From Chrysogorgia sp. JL179-B06 (taxonomy: Eukaryota; Cnidaria; Anthozoa; Scleralcyonacea; Chrysogorgiidae): DNA of 64,000 nucleotides. The notes beneath the pieces are model-generated. The model made no database searches and was not told the DNA's origin. It worked only from the letters and a program-made list of their open reading frames with translations. Of this stretch, positions 11,176 through 21,578 are shown in pieces. The stretch lies in NCBI GenBank assembly GCA_035772405.1, contig JAYKKM010000414.1, positions 278,501 through 342,500 on the forward strand, in the 5' to 3' direction. Both the position numbers and the translations under genes were made by a program. Each line of letters starts with the position of its first letter. The stretch's first letter is position 1.

Positions 11176-11793
11176 GGTTTCTATTAGTGTCACAATTGCA
11201 TGTAAACCCATTGTATAATTTTTATAAAGATGGTGTATTAAAATCTATTAATATTATGATTTTTCGTAACAGTTTAGCAATTTGACCATTTTATGGAATG
11301 TGTTTTGGGTATTTTAATGTGAATAAAGACTTCATTTAGTGATTCCCAGTTGGGTGGGGTAGGATTTACAGAAATCTCAAAAGGATCTTCGAAAATAGAG
11401 AGAAAGGAAGGAATCGCACTTACAGTCGGTGACCTTGTGTTCACTAAATGCGTCCTTCTCAAGGTTCTGTTGACCACCAAGCACGATATTCCCATGGCAA
11501 CCGCGTACGACGAGTCCACCTCGTTCTTGCCAGTCTGCGCCATACTGTACCCTCATGTCTTCTTCCTGCGACTGCTGTCGTCGCAAAGCAACCTGGGCCG
11601 CCATCACTCGTTGGCGCTCCGCTATGAGAGTGCACTGGGCACACGTGCAGTCCTTCCAACGACAGTAACGTTTGTGACCTTTGAGCCACGAAACGACACC
11701 GTGGTTCCGACATCTTGCGCACTTTGGAGCCCTCGGGGCTTTTCGCTCAGCTATGATGCTGCTCTGAGTTCGATACGACGATGAGTCCTCCAT
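8637..11793 (-). CDS. DMRT transcription factor, DMRT4/5 (DMRTA) type
   Basis: Two coding exons on the minus strand: 11793-11424 and 9397-8637. The donor ACT/GTAAGTG and acceptor TTCTTAG/GTAATGG join in phase 1 to 376 aa. Residues about 21-67 are a full DM domain ([20 protein letters not shown], then YC..C.C..C) with all zinc-binding Cys/His. Residues about 194-231 are a DMA domain ([20 protein letters not shown]), which marks the DMRT3/4/5 branch. Between them is an acidic Ser/Asp run. The last 26 residues hold CEKC-x10-CSQC, a zinc-ribbon pattern. DM proteins bind DNA in the minor groove and control sexual and neural development in bilaterians; the role here is inferred from family only. 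I start at MEDSSS (11793); the frame stays open to an upstream ATG at 11946, which would add 51 residues. The intron holds a SINE and a LINE relic. Confidence 0.92.
9545..9870 (-). mobile_element. tRNA-derived SINE (family B) in the DMRT intron
   Basis: Minus-strand head TGAGTCTCGGTGGCTCAATG (A-box-like) with CTTCGCTCTCCATC upstream, plus tail pieces with GACGATCGTCAAACTCG and TCCATGT. Related to the two copies at 21126-21480 and to fragments at about 33415 and 34095. Confidence 0.55.
10081..10118 (+). ncRNA. Degenerate hammerhead-like motif
   Basis: CTCTCTGACGA..CTTCGCTCGAAACGTT keeps the CUGANGA and GAAACGUU core order, but the stem I and stem II pairing is poor. A sister copy at 42127-42163 has lost GAAA (CTCAAACGTC). 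Both are followed by CTTTCGG(C/T)AGTACACCAAC, so they belong to one repeat family. Confidence 0.3.
10540..11117 (+). pseudogene. LINE reverse-transcriptase C-terminal relic
   Basis: The translation contains [38 protein letters not shown] and [15 protein letters not shown], typical of the thumb/C-terminal part of jockey/CR1-like non-LTR retrotransposons. A +1 shift at about 10815 gives [11 protein letters not shown]; another frame continues [16 protein letters not shown] and ends near [13 protein letters not shown]. At least two frameshifts; truncated at both ends. Inside the DMRT intron. Confidence 0.8.
11138..11176. repeat. (TA)n microsatellite
   Basis: Short TA dinucleotide tract with one TGTA interruption, just 3' of the LINE relic. 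Confidence 0.9.
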
Positions 11794-11831
11794 TTTTTTC
11801 ACCCTTGCCAACCTGGTGCGCACTTCTGGTG

Positions 11832-11912
11832 TGTGTATTGCCCTGGTGTGTATTCGCACTTGATCAGTCCCTGGTGTGCATTCGCACTTGATCAGACCCT
11901 GATCTGTTCCCC
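11832..11912. repeat. Short tandem repeat upstream of the DMRT start
   Basis: Two and a half copies of a unit like CCTGGTGTG(C/T)ATTCGCACT followed by TGATCAG lie just upstream of the chosen DMRT ATG. They would be 5' UTR, or part of an N-terminal extension if the 11946 ATG is used. Confidence 0.6.
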
Positions 11913-12539
11913 TCGAGACTGCATAGCAATTGCAAAATGGCCACATGTATTGATAGTAATATCCTTAACGACGCCCGGGCGATTTAACTGTGTCATTCGT
12001 CAATTGTTCTCCGAACTCTTTGAAGTCCTGCCGTCGCTTCGGCTCACAATTCTCTTGGGAATCGATTCTTTTGAAAAGAAAAAACCGTTTAAAATATATA
12101 AACTTACCGACGGGCCATTATGACGCGCAGACAAAAGACCTTGTCTTGAATTGACTTCATAAAGACTAATTAAATTATTTATTTGTAACAGAAGCTCATA
12201 AGTTCATAACTGCAAGTGAATGAATTTAACGTTTGATTTCTGTCAACTGAACTGGGTAGTTAAAACAGTCGATTGCAAGGGCCATCTCTCCATCTTAATG
12301 CCGGACATTTTGGCCTGCCCTATTTTTTGTCACTGGTATCCCGCCATGGTTATACTAATATGGATCACTATGTGATGTATTCCCCATTCAGAGAAAGGAT
12401 TTAGTGGCCGTCCGACGCCCGAGGCAGATATCCAAGGCAGATAGCCCGACGGACAACCTGAAGATGTATTGGTGCCTGAGCGTATACTTCAGAACTCAAA
12501 ACGTAATACCTGCACACCTGTATAGTACACCTCTGTAAT

Positions 12540-12690
12540 ACGCACGCCTCTCCGGCCAAGACACACATCTCTAAGACACATACCTCTCTAAGACACACAC
12601 CTCTCTAAGACAGACACTCCTTTCTAAAACGCACACCATGCACTCTTAAATGGACACTTTTAATAATAATAATAATAATAATAATATTTT
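12540..12690. repeat. Low-complexity CTCTAAGACACAC stretch and (TAA)n
   Basis: Several imperfect copies of CTCTCTAAGACACACAC at 12555-12650, then AATAATAAT from 12660. The SINE at 12704 follows directly. Confidence 0.7.
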
Positions 12691-12703
12691 ATTAAAATCA
12701 AAA

Positions 12704-12925
12704 CTCCCGGCAACGGCCTGCGTACAGTAGCTCGGTGATCAGAGCACTGCACTAGCATCGCAGGGTCGCGGGTTCAATTCCAGCCGGAAGGCCTTGAAGT
12801 TGCATTTTTCGCAACTGGTCCCGGTTTGGTCTTAAAATGTATATATTCCAACACTCGAAATTTTCCTTCACCATAAATCCTTAGAACATGTAGTTTAATC
12901 GAGTGAAATGCCAAATATTATTTGT
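12704..12925 (+). mobile_element. tRNA-derived SINE (family A), best-preserved plus copy
   Basis: A-box TAGCTCGGTGATCAGAGCA, B-box GGTTCAATTCC, then a conserved tail with TTGCATTTTTCGCAACTGG, GGTCTTAAAATG and ATCGAGTGAAATGCC. It is the clearest reference copy of the family in this window. The head resembles a tRNA but lacks a proper acceptor stem. Confidence 0.8.
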
Positions 12926-13256
12926 AATATTTGTATGTTTGCTTCAAAAATTAACTAAACTTATTATCGTATACAAGTAGAATTAATAATAAAAAACTAT
13001 AAGTGATACATATAATATGTTAATATGTTAAATATATACATAAATAGTATTCTAAAAGTACAATCCGGTGAAATCAAGTTTTATTAGCATCTTTTTGTGC
13101 AGTATAGATTCTACAGTGTCTATTTATTTGATCCTCTATATGCTATAGAAATTTCTAGCATCATTCTGCTGGCATGCCTGATCCTGAACATTGCTCCAAC
13201 TTCGTACCACTCCAGAGGCAGCATTTCACTTCTGATAAGAACTCCTAGTTATAAAA

Positions 13257-13399
13257 CTTATTAACCGAGTACGAGGTCTGTACGGTAAAGTATTTGCCTG
13301 AGGTTTTCGTACAGACCGAGCGACGAAGGAGCGAGGTCTGTGCGAAAAAACCGAAGGCAAATACTTTACCGTACAGACCAAGCAAACGAGGTTAATAAG
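13257..13399. mobile_element. MITE, 143 bp, CTTATTAACC ends
   Basis: Arms beginning CTTATTAACCGAG and ending CGAGGTTAATAAG, with a longer inner inverted repeat GGTCTGTACGGTAAAGTATT. No coding content. Confidence 0.75.
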
Positions 13400-14637
13400 A
13401 TATTTATTATATGACTTTTGGTTCATTTTGTTCTCTGTTTTTAACGTTGTGTTTCTCTTCAGATGTTGCCGTTTACCTTACCTCTGAGCTTGTTGATTTC
13501 GCTTCATGTTTACACGCGTTACTGGTCGTTAGGCATTCATTTTCTTCACTTATAGATAAAAAGCTTTAAAGAAAAGCAGCACTAATGTTCCAGGACGTGT
13601 TATTGTTCGAACTTTTTCAACGAACATACTCAAATCCTCTTTTATTTTCATCTTAAAATCAACTCAGAAATTTTCCCGCCAAAACTTGCCGGTTCGGAAA
13701 AAGGCGTATTGCCTTCTCACAGCGCCGGGAGGGCAATACGCTTTTTTCTGGACCTCTCACGAACCAATCAGCGTGCGCCATCTTTCTTAGCCATATAAAA
13801 GACGTTATTGTTATGGAGTCCCAAATTATTTAGCCCCGTTCGTTTTAGGCCGCCTCTCTTGCATTATATTTTACTTCAACAAAACATATTATACTCAAAC
13901 GATTGCAAAAACGCATTGGTACAGAGACAACATTTGATGACTTTTTAATTTCCGTTTACTAATCCCTTTATTGTAAACGTCAACAACTGTTTCGGGCCAA
14001 GCTTCGGTGGGTCATTGTTTGAACAGTTAAACCACAACACAATGTATTGCCGCTAATGGCCTTCACAAGTATATCTGTTAATGAGAAAAGAAGTCGATTT
14101 AAGCTCATTATAGTGCCAATGAAACGAAATTTTTATTTTATATTTGTGAATGGAAAATATTCAAAACTAATTCCGTTCTGCGCGTGTGTGATATTTCAAA
14201 CGTTGGGGACCCCATGCACATGTCAACAAACTTTAACGGAATAGATTTGCGACAGTTCGAAAGCGAGTATTTGTCAAAGTTGGCGAAGGCACGAGTGGTA
14301 GTTTGATATATTAACAACATTTAGGAACCAAACAGCTTCTTATAACACACTTTTTAGACGGAAAAGCTCAAGCGTGTGAAAAAAATCCGCAATACTTCAT
14401 GTTCAATGTTTATATTTCGCAATGTAAACAAACGATGTGAACAGAAACGTGGGCATGCGCAGAACGGACTGGACGTTGGAAAATCCCTTTTCCATTTACT
14501 CTTTCACCCTGATTTATGCGAAAAATTATAAGTGGTCTGAGACGAGTAATGACGTAAATACCTTTGTAAACTCTATACTAATTGTTTACAGCTCTGACCA
14601 CAGGAATTTTGCGATTGAAAATTAACTCTGGCTACCT

Positions 14638-14854
14638 GGGGTCGGTTGTTCAAAGCCTGGATAAGTTATCCGGTGGATAAGTCCTATCCAGCGGATAAAT
14701 CTGCTATCCAGTGGATAGTTATCCAGCGGATAGCGAGTGGATAACGCTATCCAAGCTTTGAACAACCGGATTTATCCTGTGGATAAAAGTTATCCACTGG
14801 ATAGCGACTTATCCACCGGATAGCGAGTTATCCAGGCTTTGAACAACCGACCCC
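14638..14854. mobile_element. MITE, 217 bp, GGGGTCGGTTG ends
   Basis: Perfect ends GGGGTCGGTTGTTCAAAGCC and its reverse complement. The interior is made of repeated GGATA/TATCC blocks (GTGGATAA, TATCCAGTGGATAG), giving a structure of many nested hairpins. A fragment of the same type is seen at 30549-30600. Confidence 0.8.
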
Positions 14855-15517
14855 TTGGCTGCAAAGGTATTTTTTGCATAAAGTTTATCATGTTTGATTG
14901 AGGTTTTGGGATGTAAAAGGACACGATATTTAACAATTATTGCAGGATTCGGTTTTCGCATAATATTGAGAATTATCAAGGCTGAATAACTAATGCTTTC
15001 CTAAAGGTTTATCCAAGGAATAGTCTAAATTATTACTATACGTAAACTATGTGCTCGATTATTTGCGATGTTAAAAATATTGGTAATATTTTCTATATAG
15101 TATTCTCCATTTCTAATCTTGTGCATAAAGACAGCTTTATTCTCCTTTTGCCTCTCCATATCAACAGATCTAACATCAAATGATTCGTGATCTAGTATAT
15201 ATAATATGACTTTTTTCAAAAACTGAATTACACATCATTGATCAACGTCAGAAAACCAAGCTACAATTTCTCGGAGCATAACAACATCGACAACAACAAC
15301 AGAAAAGAAGTTCAGTAGTGATGGATCGGTCATGCGAGGCCTTTGAATGTGTTCGGAAGACGTGCGATATCCGAACGCAATAGTTCCAGCTTGCGCTGCG
15401 CGTTTTTGCGCGCCGTGCGCTCACGGAGTTAACGTTCATCGTATGAGCGCAATTGTTTGGCGTCAGTCGTGCATATGTTGAACTCAGCGGCCCTGTGGTT
15501 GCCGTGTTCATCAAACC

Positions 15518-16135
15518 ATGAATCGACTAGTTGCGTTCAACGCTTCTCTGCACTTTGCAACCAGCTTTAAAAAACGATCTTCGCGCTTGGTGGAATGTTG
15601 TGACACGTTGACGCAAAAGTAAGTATTATAAACCTAACGTTTTTCATTCCTTTTATAACTCGATTAAGATCTCTTATATAAGTTTACGCCTTACGTTTCC
15701 CTGTGCATGGTGAATCTTTTCAGGACCCGCTGCTGAAAAAGAACTTCTTCTTTTTGTCACTCATTTTGAACCAAGCTGTGCTGCACTCAATCGAGCGTTC
15801 GTGGCCGTCGTAAATTTGGTCGAACCGAATTTTTAAATGAGCTGTTTTTAACACGAGTTTTGCTCATTATCGTTTACAGGGTGGAGCCTCCGAAGGTGAA
15901 AGGGAGATTGCGAATAGCTGTGGCTGTCAGGCGAGGCTGTGTGGCCTATTTTCAAGTCTATCGAGCATTCAGTGAATTCGGGTGAGTACTGTACGATGAT
16001 ATAATTTTCAATTTTAGCACTTCGATTAAATCCTGTCTGGGGCGTATCGCTCTCTGTACGTTTCGAAAGGCCCTGCGCTCTGCAATGCGTTCTCACTGTC
16101 GTACAGAAATCGCATGGGAACCAAAATATTGTTGA
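15518..16135 (+). CDS. Candidate small three-exon gene, 106 aa, unknown function
   Basis: ATG at 15518. Candidate exons 15518-15618, 15880-15981 and 16018-16135 keep one open frame across two good donors (CAAAA/GTAAGT and TTCGG/GTGAGT) and two acceptors (GTTTACAG and AATTTTAG). The second intron is very short (36 bp), which weakens the model. The product would be basic and Cys-rich (for example ECCDTLTQK, RRGCVAYFQVYRAF, KSCLGRIALC). No family recognised, and no signal peptide or membrane segment is obvious. Chance agreement of phases is possible. Confidence 0.22.
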
Positions 16136-17368
16136 CAATACGACCGTTTTCGAGTTTTGGTACGGCAACAAAAGAAATAGCTAAGAAGACCTGTTTTCGT
16201 TTGCTCTTGCACCCGTATTTTTGCACGGATACCTGCTGCAAAGAAATTATCCTGACTCGAAGATCGCAAGCGAAAAAGCAAAATAAATGTAACTCATAAA
16301 CTCTTGAGATAGTTTATGGAGTTTATAACTTTTGAACTATCAAACCTGGGTTTTTTCGTGTGTTTCGCGAATTTTGAATGCCTCTTTATGTGTAATGCAC
16401 AGACCAAGTTCTTTGAACCGTGTCGATGTGTAGCACGGTTGAACTGATCATCTTATGAATTATAAATTACTCAATAAATAACCTTTCAAAGCTTTCGAAG
16501 CGCGAGCCGAAGCGAGCTTTGAACCGTTGAAGAGGCAGTGCTGTTGGCAAAAAGTCCAAGGCTTGCCACGTTATATCGCATTATGGCACAGCATACGACG
16601 CTTTTTACACGAAGATGCCTTGAAGTTTATTAAAAACACCTTCAACGACGTTTGGGGGGAATTCCAGCGAATTATGGACCGTCTTTCTTTCCACATTTGA
16701 TCTTGTTTTGTCGAATTGAGGTAAGCTACATGGTGGTGTACATCAGTATCGATTTCGATTTTCAACATTCTTGTTTGCCGCTGTCGTTTATTTTAGTGTA
16801 ATGGCTCTCGAAGAATACTTTTCGCCCACGCTCATTTACATATGAATGGTGTGATTGTATTGAGCCTTCATAGTTGCAGGTTGGAATCTAGTTAACATAA
16901 TGTTGCCATTGCATATGTGACATTGACTTATGGTGCATGTAGTTCAGACAATTATACTAGCATAAGAAGTTTGGTAAAGCGATATATATCGTGTTGTTTT
17001 TCAACTTTGATCGCTGAAACTCTGAAACTATACATTTCCTCAATGCTATTGTTATAAAGTTGTTTACAATTACGACGAAAAGCTGGTAAAAAATCATATT
17101 AGAAACCTTATAGCCAACTTTAAATTCACATTATCGTATACTGCTACGGTGTACACTGGGTATTTTTTTAAAACGATTTGTCAAAAATCGTTAAATTATG
17201 TCTTCGACTAGAGACAAAACTATTTAGCGCCTTTCCAAGTGAATTTTTATTGCGCTATATTTAGAAAAAATAATATAAATTTTTTTTGTTATTCGTCTTG
17301 ATTTGGCCACAAAATTAAGTAGCTTTTTGATGTAGAGTAAATCTTCGTAATACTTTTTTATATTATAA
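16136..17368. other. Gene-poor AT-rich spacer
   Basis: No coding exon, tRNA head or clear repeat recognised. The only note is the short palindromic GAAGCGCGAGCCGAAGCGAG near 16497. Confidence 0.4.
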
Positions 17369-17456
17369 TTAAGCAATTGGTTTTGTCGTATTGGATGCAG
17401 ACTCGTACCTGGCAGACTTCGACGTTGGCTGGTGCCATATTGTGTTTGCTTTATAC

Positions 17457-17598
<142 letters not shown>

Positions 17599-17604
17599 TA
17601 AAAT

Positions 17605-19172
17605 ACATACCGTATTTCCTCTAATAATCTCCTCCCACTAATAAACTCCTCCCTAATAAACACCTCTCTCTAATAAACTCCTCCCTCTAATAAACTCCTC
17701 CCTCTAATAAACACCTCCCTCTAATATACACCTCCCTCTAATAATAAACGCCTCCCTCTAATAAACTCCTCCCTCTAATAATCTCCTCCCACTAATAAAC
17801 TCCTCCCTCTAATAAACACCTCTCTCTAATAAACTCCTCCCTCTAATAAACTCCTCCCTCTAATAAACACCTAACCTCAAATAAACGCCACCTCTAATAA
17901 ACGCCTCCCTCTAATAATCTCCTCCCACTAATAAACTCCTCCCTCTAATAAACACCTCTCTCTAATAAACTCCTCCCTCTAATAAACTCCTCCCTCTAAT
18001 AAACACCTCCCTCTAATAAACACCTCCCTCTAATAAACGCCTCCCTCTAATAAACTCCTCCCACTAATAAACACCTCCCACTAATAAACACCTCCCACTA
18101 ATAAACACCTCCCTCTAATAAACACCTCCCTCTAATAAACACCTCCCTCTAATAAACACCTCCCTCTAATAAACACCTCCCTCTAATAAACACCTCCCTC
18201 TAATAAACACCTCCCTCTAATAAACGCCTCCCTCTAATAAACGCCTCCCTCTAATAAACACCTCCCTCTAATAAAAGCCTCCCTCTAATAAACACCTCCC
18301 ACTAATAAACGCCTCTCTCTAATAAACGCCTCCCTCTAATGAACACCTCCCTCTAATGAACACCTCCCTCTAATAAACACCTCCCTCTAATAAACATCTC
18401 CCTCTAATAAACACCTCCCTCTAATAAACGCCTCCCTCTGATAAACGCCTCCCTCTGATAAACGCCTCCCTCTGATAAACGTCTCCCTCTAATAAACGTC
18501 TCCCTCTAATAAACACCTCCCTCTAATAAACGCCTCCCTCTAATAAACGCCTCCCTCTAATAAAAGCCTCCCTCTAATAAACTCCTCCCTCTAATAAACG
18601 CCTCCCTCTAATAAACGCCCCCCTCTAATAAACGCCTCCCTCTAATAAACACCTCGCTCTAATAAACTCCTCCCTCTAATAAACGCCTCCCTCTAATAAA
18701 CTCCTCCCTCTAATAAACGCCTCCCTCTAATAAACGCCGCACACATAAGAGCGGCGTTTATTAGAAAAAATACAGAAAGTGCAAGAAAAAGGTGCTAAAA
18801 GGTGCTAGGTACTTTTGGCAACAATAGAACCAAACAAGGAATTTTTTCTTTTCTTCTCTTGATCTCTTCGTGAAGAGTTCTTGCTGTCGATTTCTTTGTC
18901 GTGCGAGCAATGAATAATGCGGGAACAACCAGTTCTACTTCTCGTTTTCGTTTGCCAATAACTTTCAATACTAGGCTATTTCTATCATCTGCTCCAAGGA
19001 AGTAGTGTATTAAGAGTAAAAACGAAAAAAGAACTCGACTAATATCCTTCTTGTCTGGACCTCGCACTTAGTCAATAACATATAGTTTAATAAACGCCTC
19101 CCTCTAATAAACGCCGCATCAAATTGTTTCAAAATTTAATAAACGCCGAGGGCGTTTATTAAAGGAAATACG
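17605..19172. mobile_element. Transposon-like element expanded by a 17-bp minisatellite
   Basis: The ends are CGTATTTCCTCTAATAA (about 17610) and TTATTAAAGGAAATACG (to about 19172), which form an inverted repeat. From 17625 to about 18738 there are roughly 65 copies of a 17-bp unit (CTCCCTCTAATAAACGC and variants with ACAC, ACTC or ATCT). The unit is an extension of the left terminal sequence. A unique block (18740-19080) contains another inverted GGCGTTTATTAGA and an unrecognised 90-codon minus frame (19067-18795). One more unit and the right end follow. Confidence 0.7.
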
Positions 19173-19252
19173 ATATTACAAGATGAGACGACGCTAGTAT
19201 ACAATGACAATTAAACATTGACAGAATTATAAGCTTATAAAATTGCGTTTAA

Positions 19253-19928
19253 GGTAGCAAGATCCCTCTGAATACATTTTTAATACCATACAATATAACA
19301 ATTAACCCTTACAACCATTTGATAGAACATATGACAAATAATATTTCCACACAAAAAGTTTGCATAAATTATGCTAATTAGCTGACGAAATGGCCGCCGA
19401 TTGGTCAAAATCGGGATATACTTCAAACAAATTTGCCATTTTCCAAACACTATTTCTCCCTCATTTTCCCATATATTTCAATAACATTTTCACCACAGCC
19501 TCCTAGCAGGAATATCTAGGGAATGGTGGAAGGAATTTTGAATCTGATTCATACTTGTTGAATTATCTGACATAATTAATATTATTTAATTATGTGTTGG
19601 AAATTGAAAAAAAAAGAAAAAAGCATGTCAGAAAATAGCTGAAAGTTTATATTGAAAATGCTACCACCAGAATATGCCTTAGTATATAAGCTATAAACTC
19701 AGAAACTTTCAGGACCTTATCTCTAAAACTGCCTGAGAAATCTTGTTTGAAGTATATCCCGATTTTGACCAATCGGCGGCCATTTCGTCAGCTAATCAGC
19801 TAATTAGCATAATTTATGCAAACTTTTTGTGTGGAAATATTATTTGTCATATGTTCTATCAAATGGTTGTAAGGGTTAATTGTTATATTGTATGGTGTTA
19901 AAAATATATTCAGAGGGATCTTGCTACC
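19253..19928. mobile_element. TTAA-flanked foldback element, 676 bp
   Basis: Arms of about 185 bp (GGTAGCAAGATCCCTCTGAA and its reverse complement) are bounded by TTAA at 19249-19252 and 19929-19932. The arms contain GCCGCCGATTGGTCAAAATC. The TTAA duplication suggests mobilisation by a piggyBac-type transposase; none is encoded here. Confidence 0.75.
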
Positions 19929-20106
19929 TTAAAGAAGGTTTGAAATCGCGAATGAGTAGAGTTTCGCGCAAAAGAAGTTCTGATTCAAAAGTACAACTAG
20001 AAATAATCTTAAAATCATTAAATATATCATTAATTATAATCATTAATTATAATCATTAATTATAATCATTAAATCTTAAAATCATTAATTTATATATCAT
20101 TTTCAT

Positions 20107-20240
20107 TGAAATATATACATTTTAAGACCGAACCGGGACCAATTGCGAAAAAGCAACATCAAGGCCTTCCGGCTGAAATTGAACCCGCTCTCTTGGAGCT
20201 CGTCAGCACAGTGTAGCTGATGGTGAAGGGATTGTGAGGT
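20107..20240 (-). mobile_element. SINE family A, truncated
   Basis: Minus-strand tail (TTAAGACCGAACCGGGACC, TTGCG) and B-box TTCAATTTC-like sequence; the head is replaced by unrelated sequence after about 20200. Confidence 0.6.
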
Positions 20241-20689
20241 TTTGTGTTGACAGACGATACCAGGGCAGGGGGGGGTGCTATTTTTCATGATAAAGCAAAA
20301 AAAATATTAGAGACAAAATGAGATACAGTAATTTAAGGTTAGATACTTAGATATTCATGTGATTGTGACCATGACATCTGTTGACTGTTGCATCACTTTT
20401 TTTGCTAGCTTTGGCCCTTTGGATGCATCATGCATGCCTGATGCCTCGCTGACTCTGGAGTCTGGAACCCATCTAACTGATCTAAGCAATATTTATATTT
20501 TTAAATTTTAATTCTCTGCTTTTCAAAAGCATACTATGAAGTTAAGAGAATAGAATCTACTGTAATACACTATTAACTAATAACTATTATATTTATAAAC
20601 TTCTCCCTGTCCCTCAGTCCCTACAAGGCTACAACTAGCTACTCAGTAACTAAGTTGTACACTTGTACAGTTGTACTGCAGACTATACA

Positions 20690-20756
20690 GTATATATGTA
20701 CATATATATATGTACATATATATATGTACATATATATGTATATATGTATACAGTAT

Positions 20757-20788
<32 letters not shown>

Positions 20789-20793
20789 TTATG

Positions 20794-20844
<51 letters not shown>

Positions 20845-20886
20845 GTATATGTATATGTATATATGTATACAGTATATATGTATATA

Positions 20887-20945
<59 letters not shown>

Positions 20946-20957
20946 CTATACAATATA
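20690..20957. repeat. (TATATG/TA)n microsatellite
   Basis: Mixed TA and TATATGTAC tract about 260 bp long, bounded by an inverted TACAGTTGTACTGCAGAC. Confidence 0.95.
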
Positions 20958-21125
20958 TATGTACAGTTGTACTGCAGACCATGGAGGCTGTTTTGCCAAA
21001 TTGCCAGAATACTGATGCAGTGATGAGCGGGCGGCGCGCATGACCGCCAAAATACTGATGGCGCGTGGTGCGCATGACCGCACCAGAGCACCCCCCCCCC
21101 CCCTACCAGATCATGCTGGATCCAT

Positions 21126-21480
21126 CCCTGGACGATACATGTATGGACGAGCGTCAACTTGACACTCCCGGTCAGGGTGGAACCCATAACCTTCTGATTG
21201 CCGGTGAGACGCTCTAACCATTGAGCTACCGAGACTCAGATGGAGAGCGAAGGTTACAATGATGTACTGGTCCAAATATTACTGAAACTACTGCATAAGC
21301 AGTACATATACAATCGAACCAGTATACATTGTAACCTTTGCTCTCCATCTGAGTCTCGGTAGCTCAATGGTTAGAGGATCTCACTGGCAATCAGAAGGTT
21401 ACAGGTTCGATATCTGGCCAAATTTTCTGAGATTTTTAGCTTGACCATCGTCCATGTATCGAATGTAATGTACTTCAGAA
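21126..21480. mobile_element. Two family-B SINEs in head-to-head inversion
   Basis: A minus copy (21126-21270) and a plus copy (21306-21480) share TCTCGGTAGCTCAATGGTTA (A-box) and the flank GCTCTCCATCTGAGTC. The plus copy has B-box GGTTCGATA, then GACCATCGTCCATGTATCG. They are separated by about 35 bp just upstream of the first visible Pax exon. Confidence 0.7.
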
Positions 21481-21578
21481 CATTTATTTTCTGAACGCGT
21501 TCATCTCGAGTTCTTCCTTATTTTTTTAGTTATCGGCAACGACAAGTATTGACAATTGAGGAGGGAGTTGGGGACGTT

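Noticed and set aside
12720..12800. Functional tRNA gene
   Set aside because: A- and B-boxes are present, but acceptor and anticodon stems do not form and the same sequence recurs with a common non-tRNA tail; it is a SINE head. The same applies to 21330, 43460 and 45290.
15848..16171. 107-codon minus-strand frame
   Set aside because: No recognisable domain and overlaps the better-phased plus-strand candidate; no evidence favours it.
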